Assembly (NCBI RefSeq): GCF_004114955.1 | Contig: NZ_CP030053.1 | Span: 620,001-684,000, forward strand | Direction of reading: 5' to 3' | DNA length: 64,000 nucleotides | Source: Bradyrhizobium guangzhouense | GTDB taxonomy: Bacteria; Pseudomonadota; Alphaproteobacteria; Rhizobiales; Xanthobacteraceae | Shown here: positions 9,107-17,836 of the stretch, piece by piece | How positions within the stretch are numbered: position 1 is the first letter of the stretch | Layout: each line of letters begins with the position of its first letter | The notes under the pieces: generated by a model | Told to the model about the DNA's origin: nothing | The model's input: the letters and a program-made list of their open reading frames with translations, nothing else | Database searches by the model: none | Position numbers and translations under genes: made by a program

Positions 9107-9699
9107 TCGAATCCATCACATCTGTCTGGCGACGCATCCCGAAAGCCGTGCTGTTCGGTGCCGCCATTCTGCTGCAATGCGCGCTGCTGATCCTGATGGT
9201 CGCCGATCGCGTGCAGATCCTGCGCGAGGGGCGGGAGGTCACGTTGCAGACACGGCCGCTCGATCCCCGCGATCTTCTGCGGGGCGATTACGTCACGCTC
9301 GGCTACGACATCACGCAACTGCCGGCAGGCGCACTCGCCGGCCAGCCGTCCACTGAGCGTAACCCGATCGTGTTCGTCAGGCTCGCGCCTGACGCTGATG
9401 GACTCTACCAGGCCGTCTCGGTGCATGCCGCGCCCGTCGCGGTCACGGCGCCCGACGTATTGATTCGCGGCCGTGTCACATATTCCTGCGGCTCGAACGG
9501 CCGTATTTTCTGCGACAAGCTGACGATCAGATACGGGCTGGAAAGCTATTTCGTGCCGGAAGGCGAGGGCAAGAAGCTCGAGCAAGCCCGCAACCAGCAG
9601 CAGCTGCGCGTCGTCGCCGCCGTGCTCCCGTCCGGCCGCGCCGCCATCAAGCGGCTGCTGATCGACGGTGAGCCGGTCTATCAGGAGCCGTGGTACTAG
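9103..9699 (+). CDS. GDYXXLXY domain membrane-anchored protein
   Basis: A protein of 198 residues with one N-terminal membrane segment (residues ~15-38). The defining motif follows: RDLLRGDYVTLGYDI matches the GDYXXLXY signature. A later beta-rich part contains RYGLESYFVPEGEGK. Proteins of this family usually lie next to DUF2157 proteins, as here, with an ATGA overlap. Its TAG stop shares bases with the stop of the convergent MocR gene. Function unknown. Confidence 0.8.
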   Translation: MIESITSVWRRIPKAVLFGAAILLQCALLILMVADRVQILREGREVTLQTRPLDPRDLLRGDYVTLGYDITQLPAGALAGQPSTERNPIVFVRLAPDADGLYQAVSVHAAPVAVTAPDVLIRGRVTYSCGSNGRIFCDKLTIRYGLESYFVPEGEGKKLEQARNQQQLRVVAAVLPSGRAAIKRLLIDGEPVYQEPWY

Positions 9700-11117
9700 C
9701 GGCTGGCTTGCGCCTTCAACGTCCGTCGCAGTACGTCCCACATCCGCGGATCGTTCATGTGCGCCACGTTGAACCGCAGGAAGTGTTGCGCGGTTTGCGC
9801 CACGCTGAACACATTGCCCGGTGCCAGCACCACATCCTCTTCCAGCGCGGCGCGCGCAACCGCGGTGGCATCCTGTCCGTCGGCAAGGCGGCACCACAGG
9901 AAGAAGCCGCCGCGTGGCGTCAACCAGGGCTCGATACCGAGTGCTCCGAGCTTTCGCACGACATCGCGACTGATACGCGCGAGCTTTTGCCGGAGTTCGT
10001 CCATGTGCTTGCGATAGCTGCCGCCGGCGAGGACCTTTACGATGATCTCGGTCGCGACCGGGCTCGGGCCGCCAAAGCTGGTTGCGACCTGCAGGTCGAC
10101 GAGATGCTCGATCCAGTCGGCCCGCGCGGCGATGTAGCCGCAGCGGACCGAGGCGGAGAGTGTCTTGGAGAAGCTGCCGATCCGGATGACGCGGTTCAAT
10201 CCGTCGAGCGCGGCCAAGCGTGGCGATCGCTCCGGCTCGAAATCGCCAAAAATATCATCCTCGATGATGGTGAGATCGTGCGCGGCAGCCGAGGTCAGAA
10301 GCCGGTGCGCGGTCTGAAGCGAGAGCGTCGCGCCGGTCGGGTTGTGCAGCGCTGAATTGGTGATGTAGAGCCGCGGCCGCTCGGCCCCGAGGATCTGCTC
10401 GAAGCTGATGACATCAGGACCCGACGGTGTGTAGGGCACGCTGACGATCCTCGCCTGATGGGCGCGCAGTAGTGCACGGAAGTTGAAATAGCAGGGATCG
10501 TCGACCAGCACGGTGTCGCCGGGCCGAAGCAGGAAGCGGCAAATCAGATCGGTGGCCTGCGTGCCGGAGCCCGTCAGCATCAGCTGATTGATCGTGGCCT
10601 CGATCCCGTCTTCCGCGAGGCGCGTGAGCAACAGCCGGCGCAGCGCGAGCGAGCCGGAGGTCGAGCCGTAGTTCGTCAGCACGCTGGCGTCGGTGCGGGC
10701 AAGCGCGCGGGTGGCACGCCGCAGCGCCGTTTCCGGCATCCACTCCGGCGGCAGCCAGCCGCAGCCGGGCTTCGGCACGCGCGCATCCGCATCGAGCGAC
10801 TGCCTGGAGACCCAGAACGGATCGACGGCCCGGTCGCGGCGCGGCTCGACCTCCGTCAGGGCGAGCGGCGGCGTGACGGTCGGCGAGACGTAGAAGCCCG
10901 AGCCGCGGCGGGCGCGGATCATCCCCTCGGCGGCGAGGCGATCATAGGCTTCGACCACGGTGGACGGTGAAACACCCATCGCGGCGGCAAGGCTGCGGAT
11001 CGATGGCAGGCGGTCGCCCGCACCGAGCGCGCGGCCGGCCACTTTGGCGCGGATCGCGCTCATCACATCGGTGGTGCGCGTGCCGCCACGCCCCTTTGTC
11101 TGCGTGTCGCTGTCCAA
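9696..11117 (-). CDS. MocR/PdxR-family transcriptional regulator
   Basis: A GntR-type winged helix (residues ~10-80, including GVSPSTVVEAYDRL) fused to a fold-type-I aminotransferase-like domain. The PLP-binding lysine is present as K318 in GSFSKTLSASVRCGY, and the pattern DDPCYFNFRALL is typical of the fold. MocR proteins sense PLP or amino-group metabolites and usually regulate a divergent gene. The frame extends upstream to 11231, but that would run through the operator at 11137-11162 and past the EamA start. I choose the TTG at 11117 because GGAAGG lies 9 nt before it and the N-terminus then has family length. The likely target is the divergent EamA exporter. Confidence 0.85.
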   Translation of the reverse strand: MDSDTQTKGRGGTRTTDVMSAIRAKVAGRALGAGDRLPSIRSLAAAMGVSPSTVVEAYDRLAAEGMIRARRGSGFYVSPTVTPPLALTEVEPRRDRAVDPFWVSRQSLDADARVPKPGCGWLPPEWMPETALRRATRALARTDASVLTNYGSTSGSLALRRLLLTRLAEDGIEATINQLMLTGSGTQATDLICRFLLRPGDTVLVDDPCYFNFRALLRAHQARIVSVPYTPSGPDVISFEQILGAERPRLYITNSALHNPTGATLSLQTAHRLLTSAAAHDLTIIEDDIFGDFEPERSPRLAALDGLNRVIRIGSFSKTLSASVRCGYIAARADWIEHLVDLQVATSFGGPSPVATEIIVKVLAGGSYRKHMDELRQKLARISRDVVRKLGALGIEPWLTPRGGFFLWCRLADGQDATAVARAALEEDVVLAPGNVFSVAQTAQHFLRFNVAHMNDPRMWDVLRRTLKAQASR

Positions 11118-11136
11118 GGTGTATGACCTTCCATAA

Positions 11137-11162
11137 CCATACAGTTTTGCCAGATTGTATGG
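11137..11162. promoter_or_regulatory. probable MocR operator in the divergent promoter region
   Basis: CCATACA (11137-11143) and TGTATGG (11156-11162) form a perfect 7-bp inverted repeat with a 12-bp spacer. The site is 20 bp upstream of the MocR start and 58 bp upstream of the EamA start. Direct half-sites TATGG/TTATGG also recur on the minus strand, as is common for MocR operators. Position and symmetry support a shared autoregulatory operator. Confidence 0.6.
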
Positions 11163-11219
11163 CATTGTCACTGGTTTTGCCATCGGCGCGAGCCGAGGAT
11201 CGCCGTTCAAACAGGCAAA

Positions 11220-12086
11220 GTGGACATGCAATCTGCAGGCAGCGGCTGGGGCAACGGGCTTCTCGGCGTCATCATCTTCAGTGGCTCATTGCCGGCGACG
11301 CGCGTGGCGGTCGGCGGTTTCTCCGCGTTGTTCCTGACCTCGGCACGGGCTATCATTGCGGCGCTGATCGGAGCGGCCGTGCTCGGCCTGCTGCGCCAGG
11401 CGTGGCCCGAGCGGAAGGATCTTGCCTCGCTCGTCATCGTTTCGATCGGCGTGGTTGTCGGCTTTCCTCTGCTCACGGCTTTGGCGCTCCAGCACATCAC
11501 CTCGGCGCATTCGATCGTCTTCATCGGCCTTCTGCCGCTATCGACCGCAATCTTCGCCGTGCTGCGCGGCGGCGAGCGGCCGCGGCCGCTGTTTTGGCTG
11601 TTCGCGATCCTCGGCAGCGCCACGGTCGCGGGCTTTGCCCTGTCGAACGGCGGCTCCGCCTCGCTCACCGGCGATCTCCTGATGGTCGCTGCGATCGTGC
11701 TGTGCGGGCTCGGCTATGCCGAAGGTGCCGCGCTGTCGCGCCGCATCGGTGGCTGGCAGGTGATCTCCTGGGCGCTGCTGCTGGCGCTGCCGCTGATGCT
11801 GCCCCTCATGATCTGGGCGTGGCCGACGGCATGGAGCGGGGTCGGTCTGCCGGCCTGGATCGGCCTTGCCTATGTCTCGATCTTCAGCATGTTCGTCGGC
11901 TTCATCTTCTGGTATCGCGGCCTTGCGGTCGGCGGCATCGCGCGCGTCGGCCAGTTGCAGCAGCTGCAGCCGTTCTTCGGGCTCGCGCTGGCAGGCTTCC
12001 TGCTGCACGAGCCGGTCGCATGGAGCATGATCGCCGCGACCGCGCTCGTGGTCGTCTGCGTCTTCTTCGCGCGGCGATACGCCTGA
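11220..12086 (+). CDS. EamA/DMT-family transporter
   Basis: A membrane protein of 288 residues with about ten hydrophobic segments in two homologous halves, the layout of EamA (drug/metabolite transporter) exporters. Signs include LQHITSAHSIVFIGLLP in the first half and GLAVGGIARVGQLQQLQP in the second. The start is either GTG 11220 or ATG 11226; AGG at 11213-11215 fits the second slightly better. The gene is divergent from the MocR regulator across the inverted-repeat operator, so PLP- or amino-compound-controlled export is a reasonable inference. It ends 10 bp from the convergent EAL gene. Confidence 0.85.
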   Translation: MDMQSAGSGWGNGLLGVIIFSGSLPATRVAVGGFSALFLTSARAIIAALIGAAVLGLLRQAWPERKDLASLVIVSIGVVVGFPLLTALALQHITSAHSIVFIGLLPLSTAIFAVLRGGERPRPLFWLFAILGSATVAGFALSNGGSASLTGDLLMVAAIVLCGLGYAEGAALSRRIGGWQVISWALLLALPLMLPLMIWAWPTAWSGVGLPAWIGLAYVSIFSMFVGFIFWYRGLAVGGIARVGQLQQLQPFFGLALAGFLLHEPVAWSMIAATALVVVCVFFARRYA

Positions 12087-12096
12087 GGCTGTCGTC

Positions 12097-13311
12097 TCAC
12101 TCCTGCCCCATCACCGTCCGCGTCAGCGCGCTTCTGGCAAACTTCTTCAGCGGCATCGGCTTGCCGAACAGATAGCCCTGCACGAAGTCGAAACCGAGCT
12201 CGTTGACGGCCAGCAGGTCGGCGCGGCTTTCGACGCCTTCGGCTACGGCGCCTGCGCCGTAGCCCTGCGCGAGTTCGACGATGTGACGGCACACCGTTCG
12301 CTTCAGGCGATCGGAGCTGCAGCCGGTGACGAATTGCCGGTCGGCCTTCAGCTTGACGAAGGGAAGCTTCTCCAGGCCCATCAGGTCCGGCCAGTTGGCG
12401 CCGAGATTGTCGACCGACAGGCCGATATTGTGGAAGCTCATCTCGCGCGCAATCTCGCCGAGGAAAGCGAGGTCGTGGATCGCCTCGTCGCTCGCGATCT
12501 CGATCGTCAATCCGCCAAAGGCGGGATGCGTTGGCATGCGGCGGCAAAGATCGCTCACGGCCTGCGGCTCCCTGAGATAGGGCGCGGGAAGATTGATCGA
12601 CAGATCGACCGCGCTCTGCCGCTCCAGAAGGTAGTGCCAGTCCTGCACGGCGCGCTCGATCACGAACTCCGACAGGTCGCGGAAATGCGGATCGTGCGCC
12701 TCGGGTATGAAATAGGCCGGCGGCACCACGCCCCAGGTCGGATGGCGCATCCGCACCAGCGCCTCGGCACCACAGCGGACCAGCGAGCGCGCGTCGATTT
12801 TCGACTGATACCAGAGCTCGAGCCAGCCCGCATGCAGGGCCTCGCCGACATGAACGGCCGGGCTCGGAGCCGGCTCCTCGGGCAGCAGCATCGCGACGCG
12901 CTCACGCAGCGTGTCGGCCGCAAAGGGCGTGGTGAGGGGCGGCAGCATCGCGAGCCCGTATTCCTCGCCGACCTGCTGCACGGCTTTCACGATGATCGAG
13001 TCGCGCGCACCGACGGCGAGCACCTTGCCGTCGAAGCCTTCGCGCACCAGAATCTCCAGGAACTGACCGGGCTCGATGCCGTCGGCTGCGATGCCGAGCA
13101 GGATCAGGTCCGGCAGATCGGTGGCCAGCATGGTTTGCAGCTCGCTCGCACCGCTGCAGTCGCTGGTGACGAAGCCGAGATCCTCGAGCACCTCGCCCAT
13201 GAAGGCGCGCAGATGGCGCTTGCTGTCGGCTACGCATGCGCGCGGCATCATCTTCCGCCGTCCGAAGGTTCTTAGCCTCCGCCCGGCGAGCTCACCCATC
13301 CCATCGTTCAT
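12097..13311 (-). CDS. EAL-domain protein with degenerate receiver domain
   Basis: A protein of 404 residues. Residues ~24-145 have a CheY-like fold pattern, but the phospho-acceptor Asp is replaced by Gly (LPDLILLGIAADG, G73), so it cannot take phosphate in the usual way. Residues ~155-400 form an EAL (c-di-GMP phosphodiesterase) domain. E183-A-L and the late AEGVES are kept, and the lysine survives in KLKADRQF. However, the central DDFG metal motif reads D301-N-L-G and the EITE-type segment reads IEIASDEA. Catalysis is therefore doubtful and a c-di-GMP-binding or scaffold role is possible. M21/M22 are alternative starts. Confidence 0.75.
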   Translation of the reverse strand: MNDGMGELAGRRLRTFGRRKMMPRACVADSKRHLRAFMGEVLEDLGFVTSDCSGASELQTMLATDLPDLILLGIAADGIEPGQFLEILVREGFDGKVLAVGARDSIIVKAVQQVGEEYGLAMLPPLTTPFAADTLRERVAMLLPEEPAPSPAVHVGEALHAGWLELWYQSKIDARSLVRCGAEALVRMRHPTWGVVPPAYFIPEAHDPHFRDLSEFVIERAVQDWHYLLERQSAVDLSINLPAPYLREPQAVSDLCRRMPTHPAFGGLTIEIASDEAIHDLAFLGEIAREMSFHNIGLSVDNLGANWPDLMGLEKLPFVKLKADRQFVTGCSSDRLKRTVCRHIVELAQGYGAGAVAEGVESRADLLAVNELGFDFVQGYLFGKPMPLKKFARSALTRTVMGQE

Positions 13312-13927
13312 CTCAGACCACTCCCGTTCCGTGACAGTGTGTTAACGGGATGGGGAGCGTCAAAATATGGAGAGCTTCGCACGAATGTTGAATTATCCCG
13401 ATAACGTTAAAGCTCGCAACATTCGTAAAATTGTGCGGATTCTCTTCGAGAAGCTTTTACATTCGCCTGCGCGCTGCGTGCAGCCGGGCGCTAATTCAGG
13501 TGAAAGCTTGCGAGGAGCGGATCGTCCATACCTGCAGTCGGTGTCCTGCAATTGGACGCAGTCAGCATGCGCTTCGCCTGATTGAATAACGCGGGCCTCA
13601 ATTGGCCGTGGCTTTGTCGTGTTCGGTCATGCCGACCGCCTATCGTCATACGCCGGATAGAATTCTGTGCGGTGCGGAGCAGGGCACCATCGCAGGTGAC
13701 TTTTGCGACAAGCTCGCTCCGGGCTGGCGGCAGACAAGTGTGAACCACCTCACATGCCTGATGCTGCACTTGCGCTATTGCTGCGCGCAGCCGGTGGTGG
13801 GCTGTCAGGGATTGCAGCTATGTCGATGCGGCGGATGATCTACTGGTGGTTCAGATTCGTGATGTCGGGGCGATTTCTCGATCGCTTCCTGACGCTGCCG
13901 CACACGCCCGAATAGCGCCTGAGGATA
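13312..13927. other. 616-bp intergenic region without a supportable gene
   Basis: The left part (13312-13480) is AT-richer and should hold the promoter of the EAL gene. The remainder contains only short frames without recognisable sequence, the longest being about 78 codons. I see no repeat of the families found elsewhere in the window. Confidence 0.5.
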
Positions 13928-15091
13928 TCAGGTCACCCCGATCAATTTGCGAAACGCCGCCGCGCCGTCCTGCACGGCGTCGCGGCCCTTCCAGGCCAGA
14001 TAGCTCAGCTTGCCGCCCAACGTGTCCTGGCTGCGCAGCCGCCGCGAGCCGAGGATGTGACCGACATTGGCGGGAAAGCGGCTGACCTCGGCCGCCACCA
14101 GCGCGGCGATCGCGTCCATCAATTGCTGAAGCCGGACGCCCCATTCGCATCGCTCGATGCCGTCGATCCGGATCTTGAGCGAATGTTCGACGTCGTAGAT
14201 TTCGGTGAGCAGGTCGCGCGCGACCAGGAACCGGTTGTGGCGGAGCGCGACCCGCAAAGCGAGGCGCTTGTCGTCGAGCCGGTCGAGCACCATGGGAACG
14301 ACGCAGGCATAGGGCGATGTCGCAACCTCGTCAGCGCTCTTGCTCGCGGCCGCCTTGGTCGCAAGGTATATGAGCCGCCAGAACGTCTTCAGGCGCCTCG
14401 CCACCAATGCGAGCGCAAAGGGCAGCGCATCGGGATAGGCTTTCTTGAAGGCGTCGAGTTGCGCGGTGATCTGTGCAACCTGGCCGTCGTCGAATTTCGT
14501 GATCGTGTCGGGCAGCTTCGCGTTGAATTTCGGCAGCGCCTCGCCGGCGCGCAGCACCTGCAGCATCTTCTTCACGTCGTCGAACGCGGTGCGCGAGGCC
14601 GTGTATTGCGCGAGCTTGGCGCGCGCGAACTCGGTGCTCTCCGCCGACGCGAGCGTGTTCTCGAGCACCTTGACGACCTTGCCCTGGAAGATCGTCGCGG
14701 TCTTCAGCACTTCCTTGGGATTGTTGGCCGTGACCTGGTCGTTGATCGCCTTGATGTAGTCGCGCGCCATGGTCGGCAGCAGGTCGCGGCAGATCCATTC
14801 CCAGATCGGGGTGAGCGTATTGCGCGAGATCCGTCCCGCATTCGCGTGCTCGGGCGCGCCGTCGACCAGCAACAGCTCGAGCGGTGCGAAGAAGTACCGC
14901 GACGGATTGGTGGCGCGCGCCTGGGTCGATCCATCCTTGCGGAATTCGGCGCGCAGCTTGGCCTGGATCTCCGCCGATCCGGGCATGTCGATGCCGCAGG
15001 ATTCGAGCCGCTCGAGTTCGCTGAGCAGACAGCTGCGCGACAACGGCGTCAGCTTCTGCAGGAACTCCGAAAGCTCGTCGATCTCGTCCAT
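13928..15091 (-). CDS. conserved-looking hypothetical protein
   Basis: I do not recognise a family. With the start at ATG 15091 (MDEIDELSEFLQKL) the product has 387 residues. The frame continues 17 codons upstream, but those look like leader. It is predicted soluble and strongly helical, with many Lys/Ala/Leu heptad-like stretches such as FQGKVVKVLENTLASAE and a conserved-looking end (GGKLSYLAWKGRDAV). There is no signal peptide. Codon use is that of a normal chromosomal gene. Neighbours are regulatory but give no firm hint of function. Confidence 0.7.
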   Translation of the reverse strand: MDEIDELSEFLQKLTPLSRSCLLSELERLESCGIDMPGSAEIQAKLRAEFRKDGSTQARATNPSRYFFAPLELLLVDGAPEHANAGRISRNTLTPIWEWICRDLLPTMARDYIKAINDQVTANNPKEVLKTATIFQGKVVKVLENTLASAESTEFARAKLAQYTASRTAFDDVKKMLQVLRAGEALPKFNAKLPDTITKFDDGQVAQITAQLDAFKKAYPDALPFALALVARRLKTFWRLIYLATKAAASKSADEVATSPYACVVPMVLDRLDDKRLALRVALRHNRFLVARDLLTEIYDVEHSLKIRIDGIERCEWGVRLQQLMDAIAALVAAEVSRFPANVGHILGSRRLRSQDTLGGKLSYLAWKGRDAVQDGAAAFRKLIGVT

Positions 15092-15430
15092 GGCACGCAA
15101 TTCTTTCGCAACGATTCCAGCAGGCCTATCGGCCCAATGCATGGAGGCATTTGCGCGCTCTCAATTGTGACACAGAGAAGCAAGCTGCCGTTAATTTATC
15201 CGTAAAATGCGGGCCCCGGGTGCCGGCGGGCGCGGCGCTCGTTAAGGATGTCTTTGGAGACTGCCTATGATTTAGGCAGATTCATCAACTCTTGCGGGGC
15301 CTTGAGCGGGTCTGCGCAAGCATAAATTGTGCCTATGTCGGCATTCCATCACAGAGCTGCCAGAATCACCGTAGTCTTACGGAGCAGAAAGTTAACCACA
15401 GAAGGCCCCGGGTTCCGCTAAACGAGTCAC
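15092..15430. other. intergenic region between divergent genes
   Basis: About 340 bp between two divergently read genes. It is locally AT-rich (around 15180-15200 and 15255-15390), as expected for two promoters. I see no inverted repeat strong enough to name an operator. Confidence 0.4.
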
Positions 15431-16051
15431 ATGGGGTCACAGAACGATACGGTTGCTGATTCGCGGCCGTCGGAAAGGTTCGAAAGCAGCGCTTCTGCGC
15501 CTGAAGAGCTCGATTTCGCCCGTCTGAATGCCGCCCGCGCCAAGGCGGCCGACGAGATGGCCGCGGCCATCGCGCGCGAACTCAACGGCCCCCTGACCGC
15601 GCTCCTGCTCTATATGGGCGAAATCAAGCATCACAGCGATCAGCTTGCGCCCGTCTCGAGCGACCGCGCCTATCTGCAGCAAGTGATCGAGAACGCGCTG
15701 GCCCAGACCGAGCGCGTCTGCGGCCTGGTCAAGCAGCTCACCGGCTCGCACAAGACCGGCTTGCCGGCTCCGTCCATGGCCGAGGAGATCGAGTTGCAGG
15801 CGGGTCGCACGTTGCAAGTGCCGCGCGAGGCGGGCTCCGAGCTCTCGAGCCTGTCGGGCAAGCGCCTGACCAAGCGCGAGCGCGAAGTGCTGAGACTGAT
15901 CAGCGAGGGCTTTTCGAACAAGCAGGGCGCGCTGCGAATGCAGATCAGCCCACGCACTTTCGAGAGCCATCGGGCCGAAGCAATGCGCAAGCTCGGCGCA
16001 CGCAATACCGCAGATCTCGTCCGCGCGGCGCTGCTGCATTCGATCGATTGA
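15431..16051 (+). CDS. LuxR-type regulator with a His-less histidine-kinase H-box
   Basis: A protein of 206 residues. The C-terminal ~60 residues are a FixJ/LuxR-type helix-turn-helix (LTKREREVLRLISEGFSNK ... ISPRTFESHRAEAMRKLGA). The N-terminal part (residues ~30-110) resembles the dimerisation/phosphotransfer helices of FixL-like kinases: IARELNGPLTALLLY aligns with the usual HELNQPLTAI. The histidine position is R49, so no phosphorylation there. There is no receiver and no ATPase domain. It may act as a dimerising DNA-binding protein that contacts a kinase or response regulator. The N-terminal relation is my inference from the motif. Confidence 0.75.
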   Translation: MGSQNDTVADSRPSERFESSASAPEELDFARLNAARAKAADEMAAAIARELNGPLTALLLYMGEIKHHSDQLAPVSSDRAYLQQVIENALAQTERVCGLVKQLTGSHKTGLPAPSMAEEIELQAGRTLQVPREAGSELSSLSGKRLTKREREVLRLISEGFSNKQGALRMQISPRTFESHRAEAMRKLGARNTADLVRAALLHSID

Positions 16052-16078
16052 GCCGGTCGTCTGGCGCCGCCTTTGCGC

Positions 16079-16327
16079 CTAGAAATAGTCTTCGGCGAAG
16101 GGACGCACGCGCGACGTCGGCCGCAGCATCTTCGGCTCTTCCTTCGGCGTATTCGGGATGATGGTGATGGTCCAGCGCGGCGGGATGGTCGATTCCTGCT
16201 CCAGCACGGAGCGGACAAAACCCGTCACCGTGGACTCGCCCGCCTTCACCGTAGCCATCCGGCCGTTGAACTGGGCGATGCGGAAGCGGCGGACCTCTTT
16301 CTGATCCGCGGTCTCATAGGTGAACAT
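16079..16327 (-). CDS. small hypothetical protein (82 aa)
   Basis: A short basic protein with a beta-rich start (MFTYETADQKEVRRFRIAQF) and a proline-containing tail. I do not recognise a domain. GGAGGG lies 6 nt before the ATG at 16327, which is the best evidence that it is translated. It is convergent with the LuxR-type gene. Confidence 0.6.
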   Translation of the reverse strand: MFTYETADQKEVRRFRIAQFNGRMATVKAGESTVTGFVRSVLEQESTIPPRWTITIIPNTPKEEPKMLRPTSRVRPFAEDYF

Positions 16328-16425
16328 GGAAACCCTCCTGGTTTCCGGGGACTATCGCCACCTATGATTAGTCATCTGTGAAAATTACAAACCGTATAAG
16401 TACGGCGGGCATTCCGAGGGAACGT

Positions 16426-16821
16426 TCAAGCCTGCGGTTCCTGCGCCTTCGCGGCGGTAAAGGCTGCGTCCATCTGCTGCAACAGATCGCCAAATTCGGC
16501 GTCGTCGAGCGCGCCGGCGGTATCCTCCAGCCGCAGCGCCAGCGTCGCGAGCCTGAGATAGCCGAACGTCCTCGCCGTGCTCTTGAGCGAATGCGCCTCG
16601 CGCGCGATCCGGCCGCGATGCTGGCCGAGCGCGAGCGTACGAAACAGCTCGAGCCGCGCACAAGTCTCGCGCCAGAACACCGTGCGCACTTCGCAGGCGT
16701 CGTCCTCGCCGATCTCGCGCACCAGGGCTTCGAACGCGCCAGCCTCCCGCAGCGGCTCGAGCTTGCGCTGGGGCGCGGTGTCGTGCGCGCCTGGCGCAGG
16801 CGCGAATGCGGCGTCAAACAT
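16426..16821 (-). CDS. single-domain Hpt phosphotransfer protein
   Basis: A protein of 131 residues consisting mainly of an Hpt four-helix bundle. The phospho-accepting histidine is H77 in the canonical sequence REAHSLKSTARTFG. The preceding helix (CEVRTVFWRETCARLELF) and the following LATLALRLED fit the fold. As a stand-alone Hpt it should shuttle phosphate between a hybrid kinase (for example that at 26916-30512) and a response regulator; the partner assignment is inference. Many receivers are encoded nearby. Confidence 0.85.
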   Translation of the reverse strand: MFDAAFAPAPGAHDTAPQRKLEPLREAGAFEALVREIGEDDACEVRTVFWRETCARLELFRTLALGQHRGRIAREAHSLKSTARTFGYLRLATLALRLEDTAGALDDAEFGDLLQQMDAAFTAAKAQEPQA

Positions 16822-16954
16822 GGTTGTCCCGGTCCCCGTTATGCGGCGTCCCGGAAATCTACCTCATTCCGATTGCAGTTCTGGTCACGAGATCAGCGGT
16901 GTTTGAGGGCCGAGTTAAGCACTTGCTTTACCATCCGACGCTGCGTGCGCGTCG

Positions 16955-17683
16955 TCAGGGCCCGAGCAGCCGATCGTACTGGGCCTTGACCGTGGCGTAG
17001 CATTCGCAAGCCGTCTGGCGCAGCCCGTCCAGATTGAGGATCTGGATGTGTCCGCGGCTGTAGTGGATGAAATTGGCCTGCTGCAAGGTGTTGGCGACCA
17101 GCGACACGCTGTTGCGCCGTGCCCCGATCATTTGCGCCATGACTTCCTGCGTCAGCAGCAGCCGGTAGTCGCCCGACAGATCATGCGTGTGCAGCAGGCA
17201 GCGGGAGAGCCGCGACTCCACCGGGTGTGCCGCGTTGCAGCCGGCGGTCTGCTGCACCTGCGCGTAAACTGCGAGCCCGTGGCGCGTCAGCAGCGTTCGC
17301 AAGCTGGGGCTTTGGTCAGCCGCCATGCGCAGGCGGTCGAGGTCGATCGCCGATGCGACGCCGGGAACGAGCACGATGGCTGTGTTCAGCGCGCATGGAT
17401 CGCCCATGGTCGAGAGCGCGCCAAGCAGGCTGTCTCGGCCGACCATGGCGACTTGCACATGCTCGCCCTTGGCGAGCTTCACGACCAGCGAGATCACGCC
17501 GCGGTGCGGAAAGTAGGCACGCTTCAACGTCTCGCCGGTCTCGACCAGCACGGCGTCATGCGGCAGATCGACCGTGCGCAGATATGGGCGGATCAGTTCA
17601 TAATCGTCTGTCGACAGCGCCGACAGGAACCCGTTGGATGGGCGCACTATCGTTTCCAAAGCTGACTCCCGTCTCGCGGTCAA
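16955..17683 (-). CDS. Crp/Fnr-family regulator, copy 1
   Basis: A protein of 242 residues. The N-terminal part is a cNMP-binding-fold beta-roll (AYFPHRGVISLVV ... VGRDSLLGALSTMG) and the C-terminal part is a Crp-type winged helix (LTQEVMAQMIGARRNSVSLVANTL). The cAMP phosphate-binding signature (RTAxV after GE) and an Fnr cysteine cluster are both absent, so the signal is unknown. It is similar throughout to the gene just upstream on the same strand (17837-18598), which suggests tandem duplication. HPVESRLSRCLLHTHDL is the shared linker to the helix-turn-helix. Confidence 0.85.
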   Translation of the reverse strand: MTARRESALETIVRPSNGFLSALSTDDYELIRPYLRTVDLPHDAVLVETGETLKRAYFPHRGVISLVVKLAKGEHVQVAMVGRDSLLGALSTMGDPCALNTAIVLVPGVASAIDLDRLRMAADQSPSLRTLLTRHGLAVYAQVQQTAGCNAAHPVESRLSRCLLHTHDLSGDYRLLLTQEVMAQMIGARRNSVSLVANTLQQANFIHYSRGHIQILNLDGLRQTACECYATVKAQYDRLLGP

Positions 17684-17836
17684 ATCAATTTCTGTTCGAA
17701 ATTTATTCCTCGCTCAAGAACAGGTTCCATCTTGTTCCCGGCGGGATAAGTTGGCAATCGCGGACATTACGGATCAGCGCGATCTTTTGTTTCTTCGGTG
17801 CCTTGTGTGCACCCCGGAATACAAACTTCGGGGTTA

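Noticed and set aside
10967..12175. 402-codon plus-strand frame across the MocR/EamA intergenic region
   Set aside because: Arg/Ala-rich shadow in another frame of the EamA gene; the EamA frame has clear membrane helices.
13602..13915. Short frames of 70-78 codons in the intergenic region
   Set aside because: No ribosome site, no recognisable sequence and overlapping each other in different frames.
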